This document shows, piece after piece, positions 51,127 through 60,142 of a DNA stretch of 64,000 nucleotides (its first letter is position 1; each line of letters opens with the position of its first letter). The position numbers and the translations under genes were made by a program. The notes beneath the pieces were generated by a model, which made no database searches, had not been told where the DNA came from, and saw nothing but the letters and a program-made list of their open reading frames with translations. The stretch spans positions 1 through 64,000 of the forward strand of contig JALHJB010000007.1 in assembly GCA_022839745.1 (NCBI GenBank), read 5' to 3'. The stretch comes from Actinomycetes bacterium. GTDB lineage: Bacteria; Actinomycetota; Coriobacteriia; Anaerosomatales; Anaerosomataceae.

Positions 51127-54100
51127 CTACCAGTTCTCCATGGTGCCGCTGGAGCCCAGGGCGTGCTGGGTTCCGCAAGCAGTGGCGGTCCGGCCATAGC
51201 TCGTCAGTGTGCAGTTCGCCTTCGAGTACTGGTTAGGATCGGCACTCTTGGTGAAACTTGCGATATAGCTGGTGCGCTTGTCGTTGTTGTAGGAGAACCT
51301 GGCTGGCATTGAGCCATCACCGTCAGCGATGAGCCGGGACATGCCACCGCCATGGGGGACGAGCGTGTGGCAGTTCACACATGCCGCCGCCGCGTGCTTG
51401 CCCTGACCGCCTCCGTGCACCTTATTGGCACGGACCCCAGGATGACAGTTGCTGCAGAAGAGTCCGTCATAACCGTTGTTCAGCATGTTCATAGTGATCA
51501 ACTGGCCGGCGTATGCACCCGTGGTCGCAATCGGCCAGTCGGTCCGGGGACCACGCAGCGAGAAGGCCACAGACGACCCATGCGGACCTTGCGCATAGTT
51601 CGCCATGTCGGGGTTCATTGTCGGGTCGCCATTGCCGTCGAGTACCACGTTGCCGAGGCCGTCGAGCAGCCAGGGCGAAGGGGCGTTGGGATCGCCATGG
51701 CAGTCCGAGCAGTACATGGTGTCGCCGGGCTTCCAGCCGGCGGCAAGTTGACCGGCAGTGACGCGACTGGACCCGTAGAAGTTGGTACCTGTTCCTGGGT
51801 CGGTCGCCGGCAGAGGAGCGATCACCGGATGGCGCGACTGATTCCCCAAACTGAAGTCGGCCGCTACGTTCGTCCAGCGCGGGGTGACCACCGCAGTGGC
51901 TGGGCCGGTGTAGTCACTCCAGCCATAAGGCTTCGCCAGACCCACATTCGACACGCTGGTCTTGGTGCCACCCCATGCAGCGGTGTTGTAGTTCGTATTG
52001 GCGCTCGAGTGGCACTTCAGGCAGATCTCATACTCGTAGTCTGAGTTCGTCTTGACGCTGAGGTGAGGCGTCACCTGCGCATCAGACGGGTACTTGACCG
52101 TAGACAGCGCGGACGAGGCGAATGCGACACCCTGCACGCCTCGGATCGATTCGGATACGGCGTTCGTCGTTCCGAATTCGTGCCGCGCCTGACCCACGAC
52201 ATGGTGGTTGTGGCAGTCAGCGCATTCGACATGCTTGTTGGCACTGATGTACGCCTGCGTCTCATCGGTCGGGCTCAGGAGGTGCTTGCCTGAGTAGAGG
52301 TGCGGCTTATGGCCGAACGTGTTGGCGCCCGCCATCATCTGGCGGTAGATGACCACGTTCGACTTCTTCATAGGCTGGGTGCCGTACCAGTCCCAGGAGT
52401 ACGACGGCGTGGTCGTCCCCGAAACGCTTGGCTTCGGGTCACCCAGCAGCGTGCCTCCCGCGTTGTTCGCCACGAAGTCGCTGACCTCGCTGTGGCAGCG
52501 GAAGCACATCTGCTCCTCGTTGACTTCGTACTGCACCGGATCGCCGAGGGCGTTCAGGAGCCGCTGCTCCGATGAGAAGTGAACAGCGAACTTGCCGCTC
52601 GATAGTGTCCCCTCGAGCGTTCCGTGACACTTGGCGCAGTTCGCCCTGAACGTGGAGCCGTCGTTGAACTGCCCGGGCGAGTCGTAGTTGTGCGGGGAGA
52701 CCGCCCACCATGTGGCGTTCAGGCTCCAAACCTTGGTCTCGGTGATGACGTTCGCCTTCTGGCCAGTGGTGTTGCGATTGCGCTCGGTGGTGTGGCAGCT
52801 CAGGCAGAGTCCGGCATCGGTGTCTGTTGCCGTGGGGCGGGCTACCGTTCCACTGTTCCGCAGCGAGAACGCCTTACCGTCAGCACGTCCGGCATCCTTG
52901 CCGGGCAGCGGCTCGTAGTCGCTGTGATCGACGTGACAGCTCACGCATGACAGCGTCTCGGTGGAGGTGGGGTACGTTCCACCGGTGTCGGGCGCCTGGT
53001 CCCAGTTCGGATCATCGAGCACGTGATGGTACGTGCTGGTATCGTCGACCATCCCGCTCAAAGCCGAGTGACAGATGGAGCACTCCACTCCACCTTCTGA
53101 AGTGCCACTCATCGGCTTGTGCACGTCGCCATGGCACTCGTAGCAGGAGCGATCGGTGTCACCCACATTGTGGCCGTTGGCCATCGGCAGGCGAAGGTCA
53201 TTCGCGTTCACCGCAACGTTCCGGGTGAGTCCGATAGCCTTGGCGGTCGTGGGAACCGGCACATACGCACCCGCGCCTGATGCCGCGGTGCTGTCCCACG
53301 CCCACGGACGACCGGTGACGGGATCGACGTCATACGTCACGTGGCAACTGAAGCAGAACTGGCGCACCTTGGCCGCGGATGCACCCGTGTTCGTCGGATC
53401 GGCGGGGTCGCGCGGATCGAGGTTCTGCCCGAGGGTATCGCTGATGTTCGCGGTGTTGCCGCGGCTCGAGCCGTGCGGGTTGTGACACTCGTAGCACGGC
53501 AGTGGCGCCCCGGGCGCATACACTCCGCCGGCCGTCCTCACCGTGTGCCCCGAGTCGACGGGGTCACCGAGGGCGGCCGTCTTGATGTCGGGTGCCTCGA
53601 CCAATCCATCAGTCGTGTGACAGAGGAAGCACACCTCGGCGTACTCTCCGTCTACGGTGTCCTTGTCCTGCGCGGTCGAAGCGTTGAACCGCGCGATCAA
53701 CCCGTCGTACTCGCTCTTGCCGCGGTGACCAGAATGGCACCACAGGCAGTCACCGGCGACGCGCGTGGCTTCACGGCTCGCCATCACCCAGTCGTCCATC
53801 GAGCCTGCCGGGATGTTCGCATGCGCGTTCTTGGCCGGCGTGGAGTACACCGTGGCACCCGGGAACGTGCCACTCGTGGGGTAGCCGCTCGCGGCGCGCG
53901 TTGGCGCGTCCAGTGCCGGGTACGCCCCCTGGCACAGCGACCGGTACCAGCTGTTCTGATCGTCATGACACGCAAGACACCACGAGTTGTCCGCCCCGGT
54001 CACGGCGCGGTCGACGGTGCTGTCATCCGCTAGCGTGATCGTGATCGTTGTCTCGGCGAGCCGGAATCGCGTAGCGGAGTCCGCATGCGGATAGTGGCAA

Positions 54101-54594
54101 TCGGAGCACACGTTGGTGAGATCGCCATCGCCGGTGTCCACCGCTTCCACCGAGTGACCACTCAGGCCCTCGAAGGATCCGTTGTTAATGCCGGTCTTGA
54201 CGTTGACCGCCGGGTTGCCATCGTGACATCCGTAGCAGAACGCGACTGGCGTGTAGTCGTCACCGGTGTCCCCCACGCCCTTGAGGATGCCGTTACCGAT
54301 AGCCGCCTGATGGGGGGCGTGACACTGTGCGCAGTTGGTGCCATCGGTTGTGACGGCAGTGTGCGGGTTGTTCGCAGCGAACGCCGCAGAGGGAGAGAGT
54401 GCGACAAGCGCCAGAAGGACAGACACGCCGATCGTGACCACGCCAGCAACATGACGGCGATTCGCCGACTCACACGTGACGCCGATGCGCCGCGCGGCCG
54501 CCCCCTGTGTCACTGTGCTCAGCTGTGCCAACCTCATGCCCCCCATGGCGACGGGTGCGGAAAGTACCCGGCAAGTCATCATAACAAGCCGCAC
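51127..54594 (-). CDS. Secreted 19-haem c-type cytochrome
   Basis: About 1155 residues with nineteen CxxCH haem-binding motifs, from residue ~88 (NCAQCHAPH) to ~1072 (ACVNCHTLVPH). Many are followed by PH or DH-type distal histidines (CHAPH, CHYPH, CHNPH, CHVDH), as in doubled-CxxCH and cytochrome c3-like domains, indicating bis-His low-spin haems. A Sec signal ending SPSAAFA precedes the first motif; no membrane anchor or sorting motif follows. The GTG at 54594 has GAGAGGAG seven bases before it; an ATG at 54666 that overlaps the NHL stop (ATGA) is the alternative. Likely an electron conduit in the cell wall. Confidence 0.9.
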   Translation of the reverse strand: MRLVMMTCRVLSAPVAMGGMRLAQLSTVTQGAAARRIGVTCESANRRHVAGVVTIGVSVLLALVALSPSAAFAANNPHTAVTTDGTNCAQCHAPHQAAIGNGILKGVGDTGDDYTPVAFCYGCHDGNPAVNVKTGINNGSFEGLSGHSVEAVDTGDGDLTNVCSDCHYPHADSATRFRLAETTITITLADDSTVDRAVTGADNSWCLACHDDQNSWYRSLCQGAYPALDAPTRAASGYPTSGTFPGATVYSTPAKNAHANIPAGSMDDWVMASREATRVAGDCLWCHSGHRGKSEYDGLIARFNASTAQDKDTVDGEYAEVCFLCHTTDGLVEAPDIKTAALGDPVDSGHTVRTAGGVYAPGAPLPCYECHNPHGSSRGNTANISDTLGQNLDPRDPADPTNTGASAAKVRQFCFSCHVTYDVDPVTGRPWAWDSTAASGAGAYVPVPTTAKAIGLTRNVAVNANDLRLPMANGHNVGDTDRSCYECHGDVHKPMSGTSEGGVECSICHSALSGMVDDTSTYHHVLDDPNWDQAPDTGGTYPTSTETLSCVSCHVDHSDYEPLPGKDAGRADGKAFSLRNSGTVARPTATDTDAGLCLSCHTTERNRNTTGQKANVITETKVWSLNATWWAVSPHNYDSPGQFNDGSTFRANCAKCHGTLEGTLSSGKFAVHFSSEQRLLNALGDPVQYEVNEEQMCFRCHSEVSDFVANNAGGTLLGDPKPSVSGTTTPSYSWDWYGTQPMKKSNVVIYRQMMAGANTFGHKPHLYSGKHLLSPTDETQAYISANKHVECADCHNHHVVGQARHEFGTTNAVSESIRGVQGVAFASSALSTVKYPSDAQVTPHLSVKTNSDYEYEICLKCHSSANTNYNTAAWGGTKTSVSNVGLAKPYGWSDYTGPATAVVTPRWTNVAADFSLGNQSRHPVIAPLPATDPGTGTNFYGSSRVTAGQLAAGWKPGDTMYCSDCHGDPNAPSPWLLDGLGNVVLDGNGDPTMNPDMANYAQGPHGSSVAFSLRGPRTDWPIATTGAYAGQLITMNMLNNGYDGLFCSNCHPGVRANKVHGGGQGKHAAAACVNCHTLVPHGGGMSRLIADGDGSMPARFSYNNDKRTSYIASFTKSADPNQYSKANCTLTSYGRTATACGTQHALGSSGTMENW

Positions 54595-54662
54595 ACCCAC
54601 ACTCCTCTCCATTGTGCCAGAGCACACAGACAACCGCCAGAGCAACTCGCGCAAGAGCGCCC

Positions 54663-55655
54663 TCATAGCTGGTCCAGGCTTAGGTTGTACACGAGCACCC
54701 TGCCGGTTCCGGAATCCGTCACGTACAGACGGTCGTCACCAGAAACCCAGGCGGCACCCCACGGGGCGGACATCGGACCCTCGGGCACGGTATCCGCATC
54801 TGCCGACGCGAGTTCATTCATCTGCTGGTCGATCAGGCGGGCCGCGCGTCCCAGGCCGTCTACGACGACAAGAACGCCATCGCCAAGCGGCTCAACCGTG
54901 CGCGGCAGTGCGTAGGCAGGACCCTCACGGTCATCGGAATCTCCAGTGGACGCATCGATAGCCACCACTCGCCCTGACGCGTAATCGGCCGCATAGAGCG
55001 TGCCCTCCGAGATGGCAAGGGCGGTCAGAGGACCGTCAAGACCATGCTGGCCACGCACGTCGAACGAGCGCAGGTGCTGACCCGCATCGTCGTACACTCT
55101 GATCGCGCCGTCCGCACCGTCCGCCACGAAGAACTCCCCTTCGGCGTACGTGAGCGCCGTGGGCTGCACGGGGGCCTCACCCGCCTCACCGAGCACCAGG
55201 TCGACCTTCACATCCCCTGCAGGCTGCCGGGGAATCACGAGGACCCGGTTCGCGGCGTTGTCCACCACGGCGAGCCGCTCACCGGCGATCACGACCGAAG
55301 ACGGGTACACCGATCGCTGCCCCTCGGCGACAGGCAGAGGGATCGTGTCAACGCGCCCGCCTTCGAGATCGAAAACCTGGATCATGCCCGCGTCCGACTC
55401 GGCAACGTAGAGATACTCGCCGTCGTACGCGATGCCGAGGGGGTTCGCAAGCGGCTCGTCACCCTCGGCGGGAAAGACGCCGGCGAGACTGAACGGCGCG
55501 TCGCCGTGCGGCCCCCGCAGGTCGACCGCGCCGGGGTGTCGCGGCTTGAGGAGGAACGACAGGCCCACCGCGGCAGCGACGATCACCACGATAGCGACCA
55601 TCCCGATGACGACCGTGCGCGGTCGCACCCCGCGCGTGACACCGTGGCGACCCAT
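54663..55655 (-). CDS. Membrane-anchored NHL-repeat beta-propeller protein
   Basis: A 330-residue protein with one N-terminal membrane helix (TVVIGMVAIVVIVAAAVGL) and an outside beta-propeller of about six NHL-like blades; recurring units read NPLGIAYDGEYLYVAES, YPSSVVIAGERLAVVDN, QPTALTYAEGEFFVADG. No haem motif or obvious catalytic residues. Such propellers usually bind proteins. Its ATG overlaps the 15-haem cytochrome stop (TGATG) and its stop overlaps a possible start of the 19-haem gene, so it is stoichiometrically embedded between them. Confidence 0.85.
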   Translation of the reverse strand: MGRHGVTRGVRPRTVVIGMVAIVVIVAAAVGLSFLLKPRHPGAVDLRGPHGDAPFSLAGVFPAEGDEPLANPLGIAYDGEYLYVAESDAGMIQVFDLEGGRVDTIPLPVAEGQRSVYPSSVVIAGERLAVVDNAANRVLVIPRQPAGDVKVDLVLGEAGEAPVQPTALTYAEGEFFVADGADGAIRVYDDAGQHLRSFDVRGQHGLDGPLTALAISEGTLYAADYASGRVVAIDASTGDSDDREGPAYALPRTVEPLGDGVLVVVDGLGRAARLIDQQMNELASADADTVPEGPMSAPWGAAWVSGDDRLYVTDSGTGRVLVYNLSLDQL

Positions 55656-57112
55656 CAGAAGTCGACACCGACCCTGTCACCAGGAGTGACCGCGTGACAG
55701 ATCAGGCAGTTGCCATCCTGAGGCGAGTCGTAGTGACGCAGCATGAAGTTGTGGCTCGTGCCATGCGGGCCGTGGCAGGTGGTCGTACAGGTGAGCCGGG
55801 ACTTGGCGTTGACATCGTAGTAGACCGGCCGCACCGGATGGTTCTTGTGACCGCCGGCGGCATCGTCGAAGCTCCTGCGCTCGTGACACGGGAAGCACAC
55901 CTCGGGCTGTGCCGCCTTGAGGAGCGGGCCCCAGTTGGAGCCATGCGGTGTGTGACAGCCCCAGCACGGCGTGTTCTTGTGACCGGACCTGTCGTAGGTG
56001 GCCTGGATGGGGCGGGCGTGGCAGTCGTAGCAGATGCCGTTGTCGTTGTCATACAGCAGCGCAGCGTAGTTGGTGGCATGCGCGTCGTGGCAACCGGTGC
56101 AGTTCAGCGTGACCGTACCCACCGGGTGGTGGCTGGCCATACGGAAGTCCGACTCGATCTCGGGATGGCACATGTAGCACAGGCGGGGCTCCTCGGCACG
56201 AAGCAACGGCATGGAGTCCGATCCGTGGGGCTCGTGGCAGTCGGTGCACGCGTCGTTGGCATACGGACCGTGCTGCACCGACATGCCCGACAGCCGTGCC
56301 ACCGACGGGTGACACGTGAAGCACAGGTCCCGCTGGTTGTCGACGAGGATGCCCTTGTACGCCGAGCCGTGCGGATCGTGGCAATCGAGGCAGTGGAAGC
56401 CCTCGACAGGCGCATGCGCCTGGGCTCGTGAGAGTTCGCGGCCGATCGGATGGCAGGTCACGCACAGGTTCTGAACGTCCATGGTGAGCATGTTCGTGTG
56501 GTCCGAAGCGTGCGGATCGTGGCAGTCCACACAGTTCCCGTTGGCGAAGGGCGCGTGCGGGTACGCCGCATTGCGCATCGCCCCCATGTCGCCGTGGCAC
56601 ATCATGCACAGCTCGTTTCCGGGGAGTACGAGCTCAGAGTCGGCACCCTTGACCGGTGTCTCGGTCACACGCTTGGCCTCACCGCCACCCTCGACAACCG
56701 TTTCGCCGGAGTCGAACATGTCGAGCACGATCTTCACCGGGAGCCACTCAACGAGCACCCGGGCGCGCTTGAGCGCCTGTGTGGCGCCCCCGATGATCGT
56801 CTCGGTCTCGATCACACCGTGTGGCGTGTGGCAGGTGGTGCACTGCTCGGCCATGAACGGCTTATGCACGACCTCACGGTCGAACTCGGGAATGAGCTCC
56901 GTGTGGCACTGGAGACACTCGAGGTTCTCGATGACGCCGCGAACCACCTCATCTTCACCACTCAAGGTGAGGGTCTGCACCACCGTGGTGATGGCACACA
57001 GGAGCAGAAGCGCGAGCAGCACGATGGCGAACACGCCGCGACCGCGGCGGTCCGTTCGCTCCTCTGTCGCCCCCCCGGCGGTCTCAACCACCGTATCGTG
57101 GTCCTGCTTCAT
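55655..57112 (-). CDS. Membrane-anchored 15-haem c-type cytochrome
   Basis: A 485-residue protein with a short cytoplasmic start, one membrane helix (GVFAIVLLALLLLCAITTVV) and fifteen haem motifs between residues ~66 and ~469: fourteen CxxCH and one CxxxCH (TCTTTCHGPHG). Most motifs come in pairs with CHxPH patterns (NCVDCHDPH, HCLDCHDPH, ACTDCHEPH), the doubled-CxxCH fold. An Asp/Glu/Val segment without motifs (~95-165) separates the first two haems from the rest. ATG 57112 has GGGGG eight bases upstream. It could take electrons from the membrane quinone pool and pass them outward. Confidence 0.9.
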   Translation of the reverse strand: MKQDHDTVVETAGGATEERTDRRGRGVFAIVLLALLLLCAITTVVQTLTLSGEDEVVRGVIENLECLQCHTELIPEFDREVVHKPFMAEQCTTCHTPHGVIETETIIGGATQALKRARVLVEWLPVKIVLDMFDSGETVVEGGGEAKRVTETPVKGADSELVLPGNELCMMCHGDMGAMRNAAYPHAPFANGNCVDCHDPHASDHTNMLTMDVQNLCVTCHPIGRELSRAQAHAPVEGFHCLDCHDPHGSAYKGILVDNQRDLCFTCHPSVARLSGMSVQHGPYANDACTDCHEPHGSDSMPLLRAEEPRLCYMCHPEIESDFRMASHHPVGTVTLNCTGCHDAHATNYAALLYDNDNGICYDCHARPIQATYDRSGHKNTPCWGCHTPHGSNWGPLLKAAQPEVCFPCHERRSFDDAAGGHKNHPVRPVYYDVNAKSRLTCTTTCHGPHGTSHNFMLRHYDSPQDGNCLICHAVTPGDRVGVDF

Positions 57113-57169
57113 CGACACATCCCCCCGGACGTCCGCGTGGGCACGGACGACCATCATACCGTTGCGGCC

Positions 57170-58282
57170 TTACCCGGCCGGCTGCTTGTGGCAGTTCAGA
57201 CACAGATCGTTGTCCGTCTCGATCAGGAACGCATCGTTCTCGGACTCATGCGGGAACACCTGGAAGCGCGGATTGTCGGAGTTCACGACAGGGTCAGACG
57301 GCAGCCCATCGACATCGGTGATCTTGAACACCTCGGTGGCGTCGACGGTACGCAGTGTCACGTCGCCAACGTCGCGCGCGTCCTCGTGGCACTGCTGACA
57401 GATCGGCTCGTGTCCGCTCTGCTCGGCCGTCCGCGGGTCAGGCATCACATAGCCGAAGTTGTTGCGCCCGAGTGAGCCGAGCGTGGTGGTGCTCGCGCCA
57501 GCGCCCGTCAGCCGTGCGACGCTCTCGTAAGTGAACGCCGAGCCGGGGCCGGTGTAGGTCGTTGCGGCCTCGACCGGGTGGTTGTAGAGCTCATGCCATG
57601 AGAGACGGCCCGCGTGGCACGCGGCACACCAGTCGGAACCGTATTCCGTGACCGAAGCATAGGCGGCGTCGGTGGATGTGGGGCGCTGCCTGAGCAGGCG
57701 CGTGGAGTAGAAGTTGGATGGTGAGTCGAGGCCGGCGGTGTCGGTCGTGCTCCGCGCCCGGTCACCCGTGAACGCCGCCACCACATTCGAGCCGTGGGGG
57801 CTGTGACAGTCGCTGCAGGTGAGGCCTCCGGCCGTGCCCGAGAAGGCCGCGGTCCGCGCGCCACCGCCAGCGCTGTCACCACCGGGGATCGCGGTGATCG
57901 GGTCGACCTCCCGGTCGAGCATCCTGTGAGCGGCGCCGGACTCTGCCGGGTCTGCCGGGTCAACGCCCGTGCGCGCCTTGATGACCCCGTACACGCCCTG
58001 GCCACTCGTACCGTCGTGGCAGGTCTGGCAGGTGGCGAGAACCGTAGCGGCGGGAAGAAGCACGATACCTCCGGCAGGCGCCTTGTGGGCTGAGTGGCAC
58101 GTTGCGCACTTCTTGCTGGTGGCCGTATAGCCACCATGCGGACCGGACGGGCTGTTGACGCTTCCGCCGTGACAGCCCACACAAGGGCCGCCGGTGCCGC
58201 CCACCTCATCGTAGGCATGCGCAGGGACGGCGATGCTGAGCACCGCAACACAGAGTACTGCTACGATAAGCCCCCGCTGCAT
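57170..58282 (-). CDS. Secreted 7-haem c-type cytochrome
   Basis: A 370-residue protein with a Sec signal (GLIVAVLCVAVLSIAVPAHA, cleavage before YDEVG) and seven CxxCH motifs, from residue ~34 (PCVGCH) to ~361 (LCLNCH) only a few residues before the end. Motifs KCATCHSAH and TCSDCHSPH have nearby histidines for second axial ligands. Long stretches between haems 3-4 and 5-6 are haem-free and may bind partners. No anchor. Ribosome binding site weak. It lies between an NHL gene and the 15-haem gene. Confidence 0.88.
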   Translation of the reverse strand: MQRGLIVAVLCVAVLSIAVPAHAYDEVGGTGGPCVGCHGGSVNSPSGPHGGYTATSKKCATCHSAHKAPAGGIVLLPAATVLATCQTCHDGTSGQGVYGVIKARTGVDPADPAESGAAHRMLDREVDPITAIPGGDSAGGGARTAAFSGTAGGLTCSDCHSPHGSNVVAAFTGDRARSTTDTAGLDSPSNFYSTRLLRQRPTSTDAAYASVTEYGSDWCAACHAGRLSWHELYNHPVEAATTYTGPGSAFTYESVARLTGAGASTTTLGSLGRNNFGYVMPDPRTAEQSGHEPICQQCHEDARDVGDVTLRTVDATEVFKITDVDGLPSDPVVNSDNPRFQVFPHESENDAFLIETDNDLCLNCHKQPAG

Positions 58283-58376
58283 GGACACGATCAGATGCGT
58301 CCGCCTCCCCGTGGTGGTGCACGCACGCGCAACCACGCTAGATGATAACAAAGAGACCGCCATCACACCGCACGAA

Positions 58377-59444
58377 TCAGCGGCCGAGCCGTACCATCTG
58401 CACTCTCCCGTTCCCCTTGTCGGCAACCAGGGCGAAACTCCTGAAGACGCTCACGTCGTTGGCGAAGTTCCACTGACCTGGTTCGACACCGCGAACGCCG
58501 TACCTGTTGAGGACCTCGCCCTCGGCGGAGATCCTGATGATCTCGAAGCTGAACGCGTCGGTCACCAGGAGGGAGCCGTCCGAGTCCACCGCAAGGCCGC
58601 GTGGCAGCTGAAGGTCGCCCGCGGTACGGTCGTCCATACCCTCGGGGATCGTCCCCACCTGCCAGAGCACATCACCTGCGGTGGTGAACGCGGTGACCCG
58701 GCCATGGTTGGTGTCGGACACGTAGATGGTCTCCCCGTCGCGGCTCACGGCGATACCGTTCGGGTGGTCAAGGTCGCCCTCTCCCCGGCCGGGCTTGCCC
58801 CATTGATCGACGAACTCACCTTCGCGCGTGAAGATGACGACCTGGTACGCGTCGGTGGCGTACACGCGATCGCCATGAACGGCGACATCGGTGACCGCGA
58901 TCCCTGTGCCGCCGTAGCCCGAGCCGCCACGCCCGACGACCGTGGCCGGATCGGGAAAGCGCCGGAGTGGAGTACCCTCGGCGTCGAACACCTCGATCGA
59001 GTCGTTGTAGAAGCTTGCCACGTAGACGTTGCCATCGTCATCGAGATCGAGCCCGACGGGGTAGTTGAGCGAACCCGGTTCATAGGTGACCGTTGCGCCC
59101 TGTGACGGCTTTGCGATGCCGAAGCTGCCGAAGGTGGACTGGAAGCGACCCTGCGTGTCGAACACGCAGATGCGGTTGTTGCCCGAGTCCGTCACGTAGA
59201 CGCGACCGTCCTCGCTGACGACGACGCCCATGGGACCGTCGAACCTGGGTAGATCGCCTTCGCCCGGACCATAGAGCTCCCAGACCGATTCCACGCCCGG
59301 TGACGAGGTCGGCTTCGGCTGCGGTATGCCGCCATCGCGCAGGAAGAAGTACAGGTAGACGAGGAGCGCCACGAGCACCACCACGAGCACGATAGCCAGC
59401 GCCGTGAATGTCTGACGTGCGGTGAATCCGCGTACGCGGCTCAT
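58377..59444 (-). CDS. Membrane-anchored NHL-repeat beta-propeller protein
   Basis: A 355-residue protein with an N-terminal membrane helix (FTALAIVLVVVLVALLVYLYFF), a Pro/Ser linker and a six-blade NHL propeller outside the cell. Repeat units include FDGPMGVVVSEDGRVYVTDS, YPVGLDLDDDGNVYVASF and HPNGIAVSRDGETIYVSD. It is similar in plan to the propeller at 54663 but clearly diverged. Its ATG overlaps the TPR gene stop (ATGA), and the 7-haem gene follows 94 bases later. Confidence 0.88.
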   Translation of the reverse strand: MSRVRGFTARQTFTALAIVLVVVLVALLVYLYFFLRDGGIPQPKPTSSPGVESVWELYGPGEGDLPRFDGPMGVVVSEDGRVYVTDSGNNRICVFDTQGRFQSTFGSFGIAKPSQGATVTYEPGSLNYPVGLDLDDDGNVYVASFYNDSIEVFDAEGTPLRRFPDPATVVGRGGSGYGGTGIAVTDVAVHGDRVYATDAYQVVIFTREGEFVDQWGKPGRGEGDLDHPNGIAVSRDGETIYVSDTNHGRVTAFTTAGDVLWQVGTIPEGMDDRTAGDLQLPRGLAVDSDGSLLVTDAFSFEIIRISAEGEVLNRYGVRGVEPGQWNFANDVSVFRSFALVADKGNGRVQMVRLGR

Positions 59445-60118
59445 TCGGCGGCTCCCAGGCGATCCAGGCCCTCGCGGGACCCGACGTGGTCCGGAACATA
59501 CTCCAGCGCCTTGCGATAGTAGGCGATGGCAGGGTCGCGCAGGCCGAGCTGTTCGCAGGAGTACCCCGAGAGGTACTGCAGGTCCGCAAACTCGGGCCGC
59601 GCCTCGGCTACCGGCTCGAGCGCGGTGAGTGCCGACTTGTAGTGCTTCTGGCCGATGTAGTACTCGCCGAGCGACTTCGCGGCCAGCACGTGGTCGGGCG
59701 CGACCTCGAGCACGTCCCAAAGCACGGCCTCGGCCTCCTTGCCGCGGTCGAGCGCGAGAAGGACGGCACCCTTGTTGTAGAGGGCGCCCTGGTTCGCGGG
59801 ATCGATCCCGAGCACGCGCTCGTAGCCCGCAAGCGCGCCTTCGAGGTCGCCATCTTGCTGCATCGCGTACGCCAGGCCCAACAGGGCGTCGGGATCGTCG
59901 GGGTCCTGGGCGACCTGCTCCTGCCACTCGCTCACAGCCATCTCGGCCGGTTCGGCCGGACCGTCATCCACCAACAGGCCACGGATCAGATACCCCGCGA
60001 GAACAGCGATAGCCAGCAGCAGGACGAGGACCAGCGCGGCCAGCCACGCCGGCACGAGATCCTCCGGCGTCGCCAGCGCCGCGCTGTCGTCAGGGGTCGC
60101 CCCCCGTGAACGAACCAC
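59441..60118 (-). CDS. Membrane-anchored TPR protein
   Basis: A 225-residue protein with one membrane helix (WLAALVLVLLLAIAVLAGYLI) and four or more TPR units, e.g. DALLGLAYAMQQDGDLEGAL, YNKGAVLLALDRGKEAEAVL and LQYLSGYSCEQLGLRDPAIAYY (first twenty residues typical). The layout resembles CcmI/NrfG-type TPR proteins that hold apocytochromes for haem attachment, which suits the neighbours, but it could equally be a scaffold for the NHL/cytochrome complex. GTG start. Confidence 0.82.
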   Translation of the reverse strand: MVRSRGATPDDSAALATPEDLVPAWLAALVLVLLLAIAVLAGYLIRGLLVDDGPAEPAEMAVSEWQEQVAQDPDDPDALLGLAYAMQQDGDLEGALAGYERVLGIDPANQGALYNKGAVLLALDRGKEAEAVLWDVLEVAPDHVLAAKSLGEYYIGQKHYKSALTALEPVAEARPEFADLQYLSGYSCEQLGLRDPAIAYYRKALEYVPDHVGSREGLDRLGAAE

Positions 60119-60142
60119 CCGTGCTCCTCTCGCGTTTCCGGC

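Noticed and set aside
51127..54594. Twentieth haem site at the C-terminus of the large cytochrome
   Set aside because: The last cysteines are in NCTLTSYG and TACGTQH, which do not form CxxCH or a known variant.
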